64,000 nucleotides of DNA. It comes from Marsupella aquatica. Taxonomy: Eukaryota; Marchantiophyta. Each line of letters opens with the position of its first letter. Within the stretch, counting starts at the first letter, position 1. The notes beneath the pieces are model-generated. The model did no database searches and was not told the DNA's origin. It was given only the letters and a program-made list of their open reading frames with translations. The translations under genes and the position numbers were made by a program. The DNA lies in contig OZ316893.1 of NCBI GenBank assembly GCA_973895155.1, positions 8,370,001-8,434,000 on the forward strand, in the 5' to 3' direction. This document shows, one piece after another, positions 44,016 through 56,049 of this stretch.

Positions 44016-44834
44016 ATGTCAATTATTCCAAAGGGCGGCACCCTCCACATCCGGGAGGTGTGGGCCGATAACCTCGAACATGAATTTGAGTTAATCCGTG
44101 AGATTGTAGATGACTACCCATACCTGGCCATGGACACGGAGTTCCCCGGGGTAGTTGTGAAGCCGGTAGGCAACTTCAAGAGCAGTGCCGACTACCATTA
44201 CCAAACTCTGCGCGCCAACGTGGATATGCTGAAGCTGATTCAGCTCGGTCTGACATTTTCTGACGAAGACGGGAATCTACCGCGATGTGGGACAATGGAC
44301 TACTGCGTGTGGCAGTTCAACTTCAGGGAATTCAATCTGAAGGAGGACGTGTACGCGCACGACTCGATAGAGCTGTTAAGGCAGAGCGGGATCGATTTCC
44401 AAGCCAATGGGGAGAGGGGCATCGACTCGCAGAGATTCGGGGAGCTGCTGATGTCCTCGGGCATCGTTTTGAATGAGAGTGTACATTGGGTGACTTTCCA
44501 CAGCGGCTACGATTTTGGATACTTGTTAAAGCTACTTACCTGCCAAAACTTGCCCACTCGGGAATCCGAATTCTTCAACTTGATGAGGACTTACTTTCCC
44601 ACTGTGTATGATACCAAGTATCTCATGAAGTTCTGCGACAATTTGCACGGCGGGCTCAACCGGCTTGCAGAGATGTTGGATGTGGAGAGAATTGGGCCGT
44701 GCCATCAAGCCGGCTCAGATAGCTTGCTCACGTCGTGTACTTTTCGAAAGCTGAAGGAGGGGTTCCTGAATGGGTCCACCGAGAAGTACGCTGGTGTGTT
44801 GTATGGGTTGGGTGTGGATAATAGTGAATTTTAG
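44016..44834 (+). CDS. CAF1: CCR4-associated factor 1 (CAF1/POP2) poly(A) deadenylase
   Basis: A single-exon 272-codon frame encodes the whole RNase D-like domain of the CCR4-NOT deadenylase, which shortens mRNA poly(A) tails in the cytoplasm. The DEDDh catalytic set is complete: D40 and E42 in MDTEFPG, D166 in [12 protein letters not shown]230 and D235 in [10 protein letters not shown]. Other family blocks are [28 protein letters not shown] and [12 protein letters not shown]. The start at 44016 gives the usual short N-terminus ending at REVWADNL. Length matches plant CAF1 proteins, which are commonly intronless. The long GA-rich leader with upstream ATGs suggests possible translational control; this is inference. 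The minus-strand and shifted frames over it are shadows. Confidence 0.98.
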   Translation: MSIIPKGGTLHIREVWADNLEHEFELIREIVDDYPYLAMDTEFPGVVVKPVGNFKSSADYHYQTLRANVDMLKLIQLGLTFSDEDGNLPRCGTMDYCVWQFNFREFNLKEDVYAHDSIELLRQSGIDFQANGERGIDSQRFGELLMSSGIVLNESVHWVTFHSGYDFGYLLKLLTCQNLPTRESEFFNLMRTYFPTVYDTKYLMKFCDNLHGGLNRLAEMLDVERIGPCHQAGSDSLLTSCTFRKLKEGFLNGSTEKYAGVLYGLGVDNSEF

Positions 44835-46513
44835 TGCCTTTGGCATGGCATCATAAAGCCTATTAGCGGCTTTCTGTACACTGGCATCATCATGCGGACA
44901 AAGTCCGTCATTCAATCTCTTTCTAATTAGTCTTGTTTATTTTAATTCCATGTGCCCTCGGATTGTGATTATTTTTCTACCCGCTCTCGTCTCCTGTCGG
45001 TGCCCCATGTATGTTGTGATTTTGTGCCTGAATTTGTAACCCCACTCTTGTATTCATATGAGTTGATTCGTTCCGTGGTGGGCCCGGGTGAGACCGGCAA
45101 ATTTCACATCTATGGCTCCCATCTCTGTTTTGCTGCGCTTTCTTGGAGCTTTCAGTTGTTGAGATTTCACAGTGAAAGGCACAGCAGAAGGTAGCCCAAT
45201 GCACAGCACCGTTGCTCCACCTCTCTCGCGTTACTATGGGGACTGGAAGCTTGAAGTGTCGCATCTCTTTTAGCTACGAAGCCGGGTGTATCGAAGGGGT
45301 TATGTGAGTTTCTCTTGGGGAACAGGGCAGTATTTGGTGTCGAAACGGTGACGAGTGTAGGTATTATGCCGGCAGATGTGTCGCGTTCGAGGTTTTCCAT
45401 CCCTTGCTTCAGTTTGGGACGAAATTGTGCTACGAGTGGGGCTGGAAATATTTTCTTGTATATTTAGGGTTCAGCTTCACTGCCATGATCTTCCTCCGGT
45501 TGAATTCTGAAACTCAGAGACGTCTGTTTGGTCGAGCCACTTGGAGGGTGCCCAGAGAAGGTCCTCTCTGCTGAAAGCCCGAGTTGTGTCCTATGCAGGC
45601 CCTCATGTTTTAGTGTCTGTTTGCGTCAACAGAATGGCATTTGGGACCTGAATCTTTTGTCTGCTTCTCGGTACTCATGCTAGCAACCGGGACCTCTTTC
45701 AATCACCTTCCTTTGGAGTGCACACAGACAATTGCGACAAAGCAGGACTCAGCTTTACTCTGAAAGCTGTCCACGTGAATGGTATGGCAGACAAGGTATG
45801 ATCTCCAAAATGGAACATCTCTGGTACCAGTTTTAATTCGTGTTATCTCTCGGCTCGTGCAGTAGGTGTTTCTTCAAGGGTGGAGACATCGATTCATTTT
45901 CTCTCTTGACAAAATTTGAATCAATTTAATGATTAGCATGCCCTCGCCTCGGTGTGCCGATCTTGTTGTGACGAAATTGAATAATCTGGACTGAGATTAG
46001 TGTTGAACGTTCGCCTTGAAAGGTGCTTGGTATGTAGGTTTGTATGCTATGTACTACAATGATAAGTTTACTATGAGTCAGGACCAAGGCAGGACCCTTA
46101 CAGCTCAAGAAGCTGGAAGCACAAGCCTAATGCTGCTCACTTGGGTCTGAGTTTGTCTTCAGTGGGAGAATTGCCAGTTTCTTGAAGTGAAGGTGAAAAC
46201 TGGACCTCGTACTGGTACATTGTGTGAATTGTGTTTAGATGCATGCCGGGGTCTTCATTGTTACGTGAGCATGATCCGACTCGAGCTGACAACTGATTTC
46301 AGTGGTGCGTGTTTGACTGTTTTTGTATCTCGTCTATGGACGCTTAATTTGTATACTTTAAGGGGGAATTATGTTACATGAAGGCGAGTGTGATTTCTGT
46401 TGACATTTCTGAAGTATGTAGCACGTCATAAAGCTTCCAACGACATGTTACAACTCTTCTTCGCAGTCCAAGCTTGTATGGGGTCTTGTGACGCTGTTCA
46501 TCCAGTAAATTTT

Positions 46514-46589
46514 GTGGTTTGGGTTGCTGTCGTGGCTCCTTATAATTCATAGTGGTTTGGGTTGCTGTCGTGGCTCCTTATAATTCATA
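46514..46589 (+). repeat. Perfect 38-bp tandem duplication
   Basis: 46514-46551 and 46552-46589 are identical, each beginning gtggtttgggttgctgtc. Confidence 0.93.
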
Positions 46590-49220
46590 GTGTAGATTCT
46601 TCAAAAGGTTCTTGATGTCAACAATATTTTGAGTTAAGTGGAGAGCAACCTGGGAATGTTTCTACGGTGTTCACTGACTTGATTGTTCCTTGTGTAGTTT
46701 GATCTTTGAGTTGTAGGATCCCGGTTGGCCAAGAGTTGGTGATTAGTTCCGATTTGTGGTGGGGATTTCTTGAAGTGTTTACGAGTGCAACAAAGAACAA
46801 TTTCATTTTGAATCTGCAGCGGGTAGTTTCCAAAGCTTCATGCTGGAAGTCTTACATTATCAGTTCGATTATGTGTCTACTTTTGCGTCTCATAATTTGT
46901 GATAATGTGATGCCCAGTCGAAGTGAACAAGCACTGTCGGTTTCTTCGTGTGTCGTTGTCAAGCTGTGAGGCGAAGCCAAACTTGTCGATGTAGTGTCCA
47001 AATGGAATGTGGTAGACTTCTACTGGTAAATGCACAAATCTCCTCCAGGTGCTGATGAAAACTTGGGCTGGTGATGTGGTTGAGTCCTTGCTACCGATCT
47101 TGTGCCGTGAAGCAGAACTTACTGTGTGTCAGTTAGTTTGTGTGGAAGGTATCGCAGTTGCAGTCTCTACAGCTACGTCATGAAATTTACCTGCCATTAA
47201 CAATGATGACTGGTTGTCGGATATCGCGACCAAGTTGAAGTTGACTAGTTTTCTGTAACTGTTTATCACCCACCCTTACTTCAGGATGTCTTGACCTGTG
47301 CACCTGTTGATGATATGGGACTAGGACGAAGCCGCCTCTTCAAATGCAGTACATCCTTGCAGTTGCTTTTGGAATGGTCAGTCCCAAGCTTATCCGAAAG
47401 TCGGCTCATTAAGAGGTTGCCATGGGAAGTTGGGACAAGGTCATAAAGGTAAGTTCCGAAGCAGATTTGTGACTGCTGAAACCTCGCTTTGGCACAATGT
47501 CGTCTCTTGGCTGTCATACCATGACCACTGTTTCTGCTACTCAATTGTACGCAGGAAAAGTTGTTTTCAGTTCGAATGCGGTCTCGCAAATGAGATTCAT
47601 GAAGCTCCTGTACCACACAAGTTCTGCAGTGAGCCTGGTCTTTCATAATCAGAAGCTGTCATGCATTGGGGTTTGAGTGATACTTTGCTTTGAGCGTTTT
47701 GAGTGTTCTATGATTTGACATAATATTGGTTAGGGATGAAACACTTTGCAAGTTTCTCCTCTTTTGCATTTTGTTTATTTTGGTGTGGAAGCTATGAGGG
47801 AACGACGGAGAGGTGTTTTTTTCCTGTTGTTGCGTTCGATGGGAATCTAACTCGGATGCCGACGTTGCAATCATAGCTAGTAGGCGAGAGTGTTCATTGG
47901 AGAGACGAGAAGTGTTTGATTTATGCCATCAGGGGATCAAATGGATGGAGTTGTTCGTCTATAACTTGACTCGTACTGCTATCATATTAGGGTTTTCACA
48001 TCTTTTTATTCCTATGAAAATTAGGTGGTATAGAAAGTGCAAAGTAGGTCAGTCCTTTCTTCAGGGACCTTGAGTTTTACACGCCAGGTTTACCCAACTA
48101 TGGCTGTTTCCCGTTCTGTGGAGTATGGCGATGGTTACAGTTTCATATTTAATGGTCCGCTCTTCACCCTAAACTTGGTCCTATTTGTCATGTACTCTTT
48201 GATTTCGGATGTCTTGTATTTTTATGATATTTTTGTTCAGCTTTTGGGTGCTTGTGACAAAATCAAACGACAGCTTGAATCCACGCAGGCCAGAAAGGCC
48301 AGAACAAGAGCATGCAGCTCTGCATTTGCCACAGATTTTCTTCCTAGGAATCACAAAGGTCGGAAAGAGTTACAGCCTCTTGATTTGACACAAGTGGGCT
48401 TCCTCTTCCTTCATACCAGTGAATTGAAACGACAAGGGACTTTCACCAGAGACGGAAATTTCTTAAGGGAAGTAGGAATTGGGGAGATTGATTAGCCTCT
48501 GCATTGTCTTTAGATTTGTTGTATGAAGCAGGGACATAAGGACGGTGATTGCCTCTGCATTTGCACAAAGCAGGGACTGTTCTTAGCCTCTAAATTTGTG
48601 ACATGCAGCAGAGAGACTGTCATCTTCTGAATCTTTCAAGACGGACTTGGGGCGAGGAACTGTTTCTAGCCTCTGAATTTGAGAGGCAAAGTAGGGAAAA
48701 AGAGACTGATTTGTCTTCGGATATGTCGTCGGATACTTGTATGTGATGCACGGGTTGGATGGACTGAGAAAAGTAGGACTAAGAGGCATCTGATCAACCA
48801 TTCTAGAGTCGTAGATCCTGATGGTTAAATGCAGGTACGATAGCGGACGGGAAACCACGTGAGCGCTGAGACTCGTAGTTGATAGCAAAGGCCTGACAGA
48901 AAATGACTTAAATGTAGACGATGTAGAGTGAAATACTGCAACACGGGAGACTGATTTGTGATGCAAGTAGTTAAAATAATGCAAACTGAATACCGAATAC
49001 CAAGCCCGAGAAACACCCATCATTGAGTCCTGAGAGGTGATGTGACATAAAGAAGAAGCTGAAACGAACCTTGGACAAAAGCATGTGGAGGGTACCTCAA
49101 GCAATGAGATCTTTTGAGGAAACAATGACCGGCGATATGTATCTCCAAACTCATCTACTGGTAGGTGAACTCAAGGACCTCCCAATTATGCGAATCAAAG
49201 ATCACCGGGTATAGACCATG

Positions 49221-49424
49221 AGTACTCATGGCTTACAATACTCGATTATGGGTCTGGACTCTAGGCGTAAATAGTTCTCTAAAAACTGGAACATGGATAT
49301 AAGGATGAGATTCTTGGAAAGGAGTACTCATGGCTTACAATACTCGATTATGGGTCTGGACTCTAGGCGTAAATAGTTCTCTAAAAACTGGAACATGGAT
49401 ATAAGGATGAGATTCTTGGAAAGG
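49221..49424 (+). repeat. Perfect 102-bp tandem duplication
   Basis: 49221-49322 and 49323-49424 read identically from agtactcatggcttac to gattcttggaaagg. This is a very recent duplication or an assembly join artefact. Confidence 0.93.
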
Positions 49425-49677
49425 AGGGAAGTGGGGCAAGTGATCTATCTGAAACGTTGAATTAAAGAATTGAAGTACACCTCCAGGAGTCACTTTGATG
49501 GGTAAAAAGAAATTCCAAGCGAGAACAGATTCTATGGTCTCCCAGCGAAAGAGCAGCCACTGGATGAACAACAGAGATACACTTATTAGATACGCACGTG
49601 GAGGCTGTTTCATTATTGTGGGGCGCTTGCTTGGACGTGGACGAGTTGCCCCCTTACAGAAGCTGTAGACTGCTACA

Positions 49678-49850
49678 ACGGAAAGAGGGAGCAACATTTA
49701 TCATTTATATTTTTTGGGGCACGGAAAGAGGGAGCAACAGAATTGGGACAATAAATTTCTATCATTCCGTTGTCTATCACGGAAAGAGAGAGCAACAGCT
49801 ATCATTTATATTTTTTGTGCCCTCAGCCAAAACCATCACGGAAAAAATGT
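49678..49850 (+). repeat. Interspersed repeat of acggaaagagggagcaaca
   Basis: The word cggaaagag.gagcaaca occurs three times (about 49679, 49722, 49780). The first and last are followed by the same tatcatttatattttttg tail. Confidence 0.8.
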
Positions 49851-50210
49851 AGCTCCATTTGCTCATTTCAGGTAGACATTCGCCATCAGGTAGAACGATT
49901 CGAGGCCCTCTTTGTCTATTTCTGCAGGCTATACCAGTCATTAGGTGTAACATTCATTCCTCTATTTGCTCAGTTTTGATTGCTTGCTGCAAAACCCATG
50001 GGGCGCAACATTCCAACAATATGTTTGCACACATTGTTCTGAAGTAGCCATGAGAGCTAAGATTTCAAATGCTGTGTTTTCTGATTACTGCACATCAGCC
50101 CCCAGGTACAACATTTTGAATGATCCTCTGCTCATTTAGATCTGCTCATTTTGATAGCTTCACGCGATCCATGTGCAACAGCTCACGAATCTGTCCGCTC
50201 CTTCCCATCG

Positions 50211-50612
50211 CTACGCCCGGGCCATCAAGTGATCATAAAACTTTTCGTGAACTTCTGCCACTTCCAGATGCCATGCTGCTTCTCTGATTGGCTGGGATGT
50301 TAGATCCACAATTTTATGCACCTCGATGAATGGGACGGTGTCTTTGCTGATTCTGCCATTTACCAAAACGTACATACCAGGCTCCCAAACCTGCGCTTGA
50401 TGCGATTTCTGCAAAAAGAGTTCGATGACAGCGCTGCCATCGTCCAGCACCAACGTCCCATGCTCCAATGGTGTTACCACTATGCCCTGAAGCCAAACTC
50501 GCTGGAACCTCAGCTCACCGAGAGCAAACGCCTCACTCCCTTGCAACTCTATTTGCACTGCTGCTTGCAGCTCTGCCACAAACAGTTTCGGGGCTGGTAG
50601 AGACATTTCCAT
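50211..50612 (-). CDS. RMI2: RecQ-mediated genome instability protein 2 (RMI2), OB-fold
   Basis: A single-exon minus-strand frame of 133 aa has the layout of plant RMI2, a small OB-fold protein that pairs with RMI1 in the RecQ helicase-TOP3alpha complex, which dissolves double Holliday junctions in the nucleus. Visible family blocks are APKLFVAELQ (7-16), LRFQRVWLQGIVV (34-46), LVLDDGSAVIEL (54-65), VWEPGMYVLVNG (75-86) and VHKIVDLTSQPIREAAWHLEV (98-118). The start at 50612 gives MEMSLPAPK; M3 is an alternative. The length fits plant homologues of about 130-150 aa. It is divergent or isolated from its neighbours. Confidence is high because the blocks fall in order over the whole length. Confidence 0.88.
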   Translation of the reverse strand: MEMSLPAPKLFVAELQAAVQIELQGSEAFALGELRFQRVWLQGIVVTPLEHGTLVLDDGSAVIELFLQKSHQAQVWEPGMYVLVNGRISKDTVPFIEVHKIVDLTSQPIREAAWHLEVAEVHEKFYDHLMARA

Positions 50613-50619
50613 TCCCGTC

Positions 50620-51740
50620 CTTCCTGTTTTGAGATTTAGGTCCGCACCTCTGCACCAACTGTAACTAGGCTAATGGTAGAGAGTTGGCCAGGAAACCTGA
50701 TTCGTAAAATATGGTCAGAGGGAGCGAGATATTCATCACTGCCTTGCTATACAAACCGAAGTCTACCTCGTGAACTTGGGAATGCAGATGAAGCAAGCAT
50801 GAATGATCAAGCTGCTTACATTGGCCCCAAAAAACTGATAAATCATGTTCAGCGGCTGCCACTGCCATGCCTCGCTCGGAAGACGAAGAGAGTAGTGATC
50901 TTAGCGAGTGACAATCATTTACATCTTGCAATGCATCACTCCACGAGAGAAATTGTGTACAAGGGCGAGAGAAAGAAGTAATAGTTGTGGGCCATTGCCT
51001 TGTTGGGAGAAGAGTCCCAAGAGTCTCAAATCAAACCCGAAGCTTGGTAACGATGCTCTTCACAACTCCCAAAGTTAATGGTGACTTTTGTTCCTTAAAA
51101 TTTAAACGATAGACGACCTTCAAACCCAGCTGCGTTGTGCATGTCTTTTCGAAATGAAAGGGATTGAAATATTCTAAATCTTCTGGCTAAAAAAGCTTCG
51201 GGACACATAAGTTTCAAGAAAAGTCAGTTCCCGGGAAGTAACAAATTCCGAGGAAAATTTTTAAAATATAAAAATCCGAGGAGCCTGACTTGGGGCTGAC
51301 ATGCATAAACCTTCGGCCCTTAAACAATTGGAGGTATTCTTAACGAAGATTAGGTCTCCATTCGTTGCATCTGACCTCACCCAAAAAGAATTCGATCGAT
51401 TTTCCTCCGATCGTGGTTTCTCCTATCGTCCAGTCCTGTCCTCGTCTCCACTTGGCTTCCGCTGTCAGCCTCTCTCAAATGTCTTCAACTCTATCGTCCT
51501 CCTCTCGATGGATCCTTTCTGTACATCCTAAACTCCAGCCCCGTCTCCACTTCTCTTCTCTATCAACCGCACATTATTTTCTTCGAACTCAATTTCAAAT
51601 CATCCTCTCTTACAATCCTTCTGTATTCTCTATTCCTATCAAGCACTCTTAATTTTCTTCGAGCAAATCGTGCTTTCTCCTGACCTTTCTGTGTGCTGCA
51701 TAATAGCTATGGTCGTCTTCCCTAAACCCTAAATCTGATA
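50620..51740. other. No supported gene; RMI2 upstream region
   Basis: Holds the presumed RMI2 promoter on the minus strand and a CT-rich stretch at 51370-51660 with overlapping short open frames. No domain is recognised. Confidence 0.4.
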
Positions 51741-51748
51741 ATACCGCT

Positions 51749-52090
51749 GCTCAAGAGCATCCTCCACCGTATCAAATTTGTACAGTCGGCACTGTCTAAG
51801 CGCATATTCCATAAGTGCATTATCTAGTTAAATTACCACTAGCCATGACAAAAGTTGCTCAAGAGCATACTCCACCATATCAAATTTGTACAGTCCGCAC
51901 TGTCTAAGCGCATATTCCATAAGTGCATTGTCTAGTTAAACCACCACTAGCCATGACAAAAGTTACAAAGGTTTGTCTATGCGAACCACCACTAGCCATG
52001 ACAAAAGTTTCAAAGGTTTGTCTAGGCGCACATTTCGTAAGTACATTATATGGTGAAACCACCACCGGCCATGACAAATCACCATAAATA
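51749..52090 (+). repeat. 108-bp tandem repeat with nested shorter units
   Basis: Units begin gctcaagagcat at 51749 and 51857 and share tatcaaatttgtacagtc, ctgtctaagcgcatattcc and accactagccatgac. Truncated sub-units follow at about 51980-52075, each with accaccactagccatgac-like and aaggtttgtctag words. Confidence 0.88.
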
Positions 52091-52199
52091 ATATCTTTCC
52101 TGAATTTGTGGAGCAATAGAGACGTGGAGAGGAGAAGAAAAAGAGTACTAAGCTGAAAAATGGAGAAGTTGTGGACACTTCCCCCTTTTATAATGGTTG

Positions 52200-52727
52200 T
52201 GGCCGTTTAATCACATGGCATCATGTTCATCCTTTTTAGAGATTATTTCTAAATGCACATATGCCTGGTTCACTATTGAACGGTAACTTTATAAGCACTT
52301 ACCCTTGATAAACATATATATGCACTTATGGGTTAATGCATAATCTTGTTGAGCAAAGACCACATTCACAATGGCAAGCCCATGAACATCCAATGCACAA
52401 GTAGTTACATAGAGAGATACGTGACTCATCTCAACAGTGGCTATGTTCACGGGAACACACGAGAGCTTTATTGCACTCTAGTGGGCACTCTAGGCCTGTC
52501 GGCCATACTGAGTCTCCGTAATACAAGATCTCTCTGTCTCTCAATTGGCTACATAACAATAAGTCTGAATTCCCCCTATCCAAGCAAACACACTTGGGAT
52601 AAAGTGTGCATGCTTTTGGAATTGAATGGAAAAAAAACCTAGTTAACCTAACCTAGTCTGTAACTAAGGTTAGCTCTAACTAAGATTGTAATTGCAACCC
52701 TAGATCTAAGAGTAAATACCTAACAAT
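52200..52727 (-). mobile_element. Ty1/copia 3' LTR with polypurine tract
   Basis: On the minus strand the LTR begins TGTTAGGTATTTACTC near 52727, preceded by aagggtgagat, the usual polypurine tract context before a plant copia 3' LTR. Its lower-coordinate end is not clearly defined. It follows the RNase H-like remnant at 53434-53679 in the correct order and orientation. A related LTR-like block lies at 34370-34845. Confidence 0.65.
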
Positions 52728-53084
52728 CTCACCCTTGATTCTGGTCTAAGGGAGGGTAATATTGCTAACCTATATGATAAGTCAGGAGGATGTCATGGAC
52801 AAAAACCAAATCGGTTTCCCCTCTTTAACTAGAGCAAACCATAAATAAGTCCTAGCCCAATACATAGGAATGAGCAAGGGCATATATCGGTAATTACATA
52901 AATGTTAAGAAAACCCTACTTGTGACGCAATTGCAAAATCTGCAATGAATAGGTTTTTGCCTAGTAAAACTCTCCAAAAAAATTACTTTGGTAAAGGGAT
53001 CAAGGTTGAGTTCACAGTAAATTAATTTTGACTAACGCAAAATGATTATCAGACGTAACCTATTTGATAAAATGAGACCTAACA

Positions 53085-53232
53085 AGCCCAGAGAGGCATC
53101 ACTTTGTGGTAGCTCACTTGAGTAGAGACTGATAGGTCTTGGGTTCAACTGTTGTGGGCTGACTCTTCCCTTTATGTGGGGTTTCACAGATTTCCCTTTA
53201 CAAAAAAATTAAAAAATAAAAATAATAATATG
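53085..53232 (+). mobile_element. tRNA-derived SINE-like insertion
   Basis: The stretch has a Pol III-like A box (gtggtagctcacttgagtag) and B box (cttgggttcaact) about 35 nt apart, then a body ending in an A-rich tail (aaaaaaattaaaaaataaaa) at about 53204-53230. This is the layout of plant SINEs. It lies between the copia RNase H remnant and the 3' LTR. No target-site duplication could be picked out. Confidence 0.55.
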
Positions 53233-53433
53233 AGCTCTAACATCAATATGCTTCACTATGTTGTCCATCACCTAGTTCACAACAAGGAGGAGCGCACATT
53301 AACTATCACAATGGAACTTTACATCCCCAAATGATAATCTCATCTCAGTGATCAATCTATCCATTCAACCTTGTTTCCTTTGCTGTTTTCATTGAACATA
53401 ATTCGCTTTTGTAGTAGATTGAGCTATACACTT

Positions 53434-55000
53434 CTACAAAGTGGACCTCCAACTTATGCATCCACCATCAAGTGTGAACACATATCCTATTGCTGATCTC
53501 CTCCAGCCCAGATCTTGAGTAGAGTTAGCATCTACATAGTCTATCAATGATCTAGCATTATTTGCATGTACATCAAACAATAGATCAAAATCCACAGTAC
53601 CCTTTGAGTACTTAAGAATCCACTTTATTGTTTCCCAGTTCCCTGGATTTAAAATGTACCTACTCATCTTTCCCGACAAGATTGGGTCAAGTATAAGTCA
53701 ATCAAATACATGAGACTCTCCGCTGCCTCATCATCAAGAACCTTTGACATCAGCCCCTTCTCTGTTACATATGTGGGACAAAAATTAAGTTGATAACACT
53801 CTCGATAACAATTTGAAGTGTGCAGCCAAATGGGTACTTATTGGCTTGTTGTCGCCCACATTGAAACTAACAATTACCTTCCTTGTATGATTGTCATGCA
53901 TCAACCATAGCTTACCAGCCTCCAAGTCCCTAGTGATCTCCATACCCAAAATCCTCTTAATTGGCCCTATGTCCTTCATTTTAAATATTGCACTGAGCAG
54001 TGTTTTGAGCTTAACAATCTCAGATTTATCCATGGTCACAATAAGCATGTCATCCACATAAAATACTAAAACAATGAACTTTAAGATAGCATTATTCACC
54101 AATTTTAGATACACACAAGGGTCAAACATACTCTTGTGAAAATTTTGTGCACAAAATCACTTATTCAACTATCTTGGTGACTGCTTTAATATTACAAGGA
54201 TTTTGAAAATTTATAAACCAACTTCTCTTGTCCTTCCTTCACAAAACCTAGCGGTTGTCTCATGAAGATCACCTCTTCCAAGGTGCCATAGAAAAAAGTT
54301 GTGACAACATCCATCTAATCTAACAGCAGACCAAACATAACAACAAGTATACACAATAGTAGTATCATATAGTACTTAGCAACTGATGGAAAAACTTCAT
54401 TGTAATCCACATTTTTTTCTTGTGTGAATCCCTTAGCTACCAATATAGCCTTGTAGACCTTTGATGCACCTCCTATGGACTAATCCTTCAACTTATAAAA
54501 TCCACTTGTTGTCCACCACTTGTTGATCCTCAAGAGACTTAACAAGCTCCCAAGTTTTGTTATCCTTCAATGATTGCATCTTCGTGTGCATTGCTATAGT
54601 CTACTCCTATTTATCCTTTGGAGCACTTGTCTCATGAAATGAAGAAGGTTCCCCTTCTACTAGAATTAATGTATCAGTTTCATCATCAGCAACAAAATTC
54701 TCTTCTTACAATTTAGATGAATTAACCCATTGTCCATACCTGGGAGGAGCGAGGGGAGGAGCGTGTACAGTGCGATCATATGTTCTTCTAGTTAATAACT
54801 CTAATTTTTTTGTGTTTGCTAATACAATTTAAAGTTCAACGGTGCTCACTAGCATCAATAAATTCAGCTTGTTCCTTTGGCACAAGAACCACCTCCATGT
54901 TTGGAGCACCTCTTTCTCTCCAATCATGCACCCAAGCATGCACTTCATGACAATCTATTGGTCAGTCTTAAATACAGGAAGATTTGATGGTCAGGAAAAT
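53434..55000 (-). pseudogene. Decayed Ty1/copia pol (reverse transcriptase and RNase H)
   Basis: Reading down the minus strand, the RT start appears at about 54560-54200 in broken frames (VAKGFTQEKNVDYNEVF, then MDVVTTFFYG and MRQPLGF). The RT core is at 54129-53785 with the catalytic FYVDDML and MKDIGPIKRILGMEI. The RNase H-like part is at 53679-53434 with WETIKWILKYSKGT, VDANSTQDLGWRRSAIGYVFTL and GCISWRSTL. Several stops and frame changes separate the parts. Gag, protease and a clear integrase core are not found, and no 5' LTR is seen to the right, where a satellite begins. The element is 5'-truncated and dead. Confidence 0.9.
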
Positions 55001-55447
55001 ACTTGAATAGGGAATCTTTTGAGCATCTTCTCCCCAATCTTCTCCTTCACACACTTTACATTTGCCACTCTAGCAAAAAAGTAAAATCCTTAAAAATTAT
55101 TTGGAAGAGAATGCAAAAAGGCAATGAGCATCAGAAGCCTTGGGGACAGAGCAAAGCGTCAACATCATGAGCCCTAGGGACAAACTGAGGCAAGGCATCA
55201 ATGTCAAGAGCTATGGACCAAGTGAGGCAGAGCAAGTGAGGACAAAATTGTGTTGTGAAACAGTATTCAGGAGGGGCTCAAAGTTTCATTGAATGGCCCT
55301 GAAAAACCTCCTTTCAATCCAATGGACACAATTTGGTCCCGCCTTTTCAGATTTTGTAGGCAGACAAAAGTGAGAAAAAAGTGAGCAAGCATATTAAAGT
55401 AGTTAGATTTCTTTTACAAAACAAATGTCATTTTCTTCATAGCATCC

Positions 55448-56044
55448 TTTGCACAATGACATCTTTTATGCAACATCTTTTATGCACACAACAATCTTTT
55501 GTGGAACAATCTCTTTAGCACACAACGACATCTTTTATGCTAATACCTCCTCACCCTACAACTTCTGTTATGTAACAACATCTTATGCAAAAATATATTT
55601 TTTCCACAACAGCATTTTTAACAAAACAACATCAACCATATATATTTCCGCAATAAATCTTTTACGCAGTGAAAGCTTTTGTGCAACCGTGTGTTGCAGC
55701 ACAAAAGATGGTGTAGCTTAGAAGATGTTGCACAAAAGCATTTGCACAATGACATCTTTTATGCAACGTCTTTTATGCACACAACAATCTTTTGTGAAAC
55801 AATCTCTTTCTAAGCACACAACGACATTTTTTATGCTAATACCTCCTCACCCTTCAACTTCTGTTATGTAACAACATCTTATGCAAACATATATTTTTTC
55901 CACAACAGCATTTTTTGCACAATATCAACCATATATATTTCCGCAATGACATCTTTTACTCAGTGAAAGCTTTTGTGCAACAACATTTTTACACATTCAT
56001 ATTTTTGCATAACAACATCTTTTAAGTTACACCATCTTTTGTGT
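55448..56044 (+). repeat. 293-bp tandem duplication built of gtgcaac / catcttttatgc words
   Basis: The unit starting tttgcacaatgacatctttt occurs at 55448 and again at 55741. Each copy is itself made of short caacatcttttgtgcaac-like words and shares tatgctaatacctcctcaccct and accatatatatttccgcaat blocks. Confidence 0.88.
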
Positions 56045-56049
56045 TGCAA

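Larger units (their letters stand above)
44835..50200. other. Long region without a supported gene
   Basis: The first part is presumably the CAF1 3' untranslated region. Frames such as 48037-48495 plus and 48583-49125 minus are long but show no domain, no consistent composition and no splice partners that I can support. The stretch contains the two perfect tandem duplications listed separately. Confidence 0.4.

Noticed and set aside
48583-49125. 180-codon minus-strand frame
   Set aside because: No domain; it overlaps degenerate repeats of tagcctctga.tttg on the plus strand.
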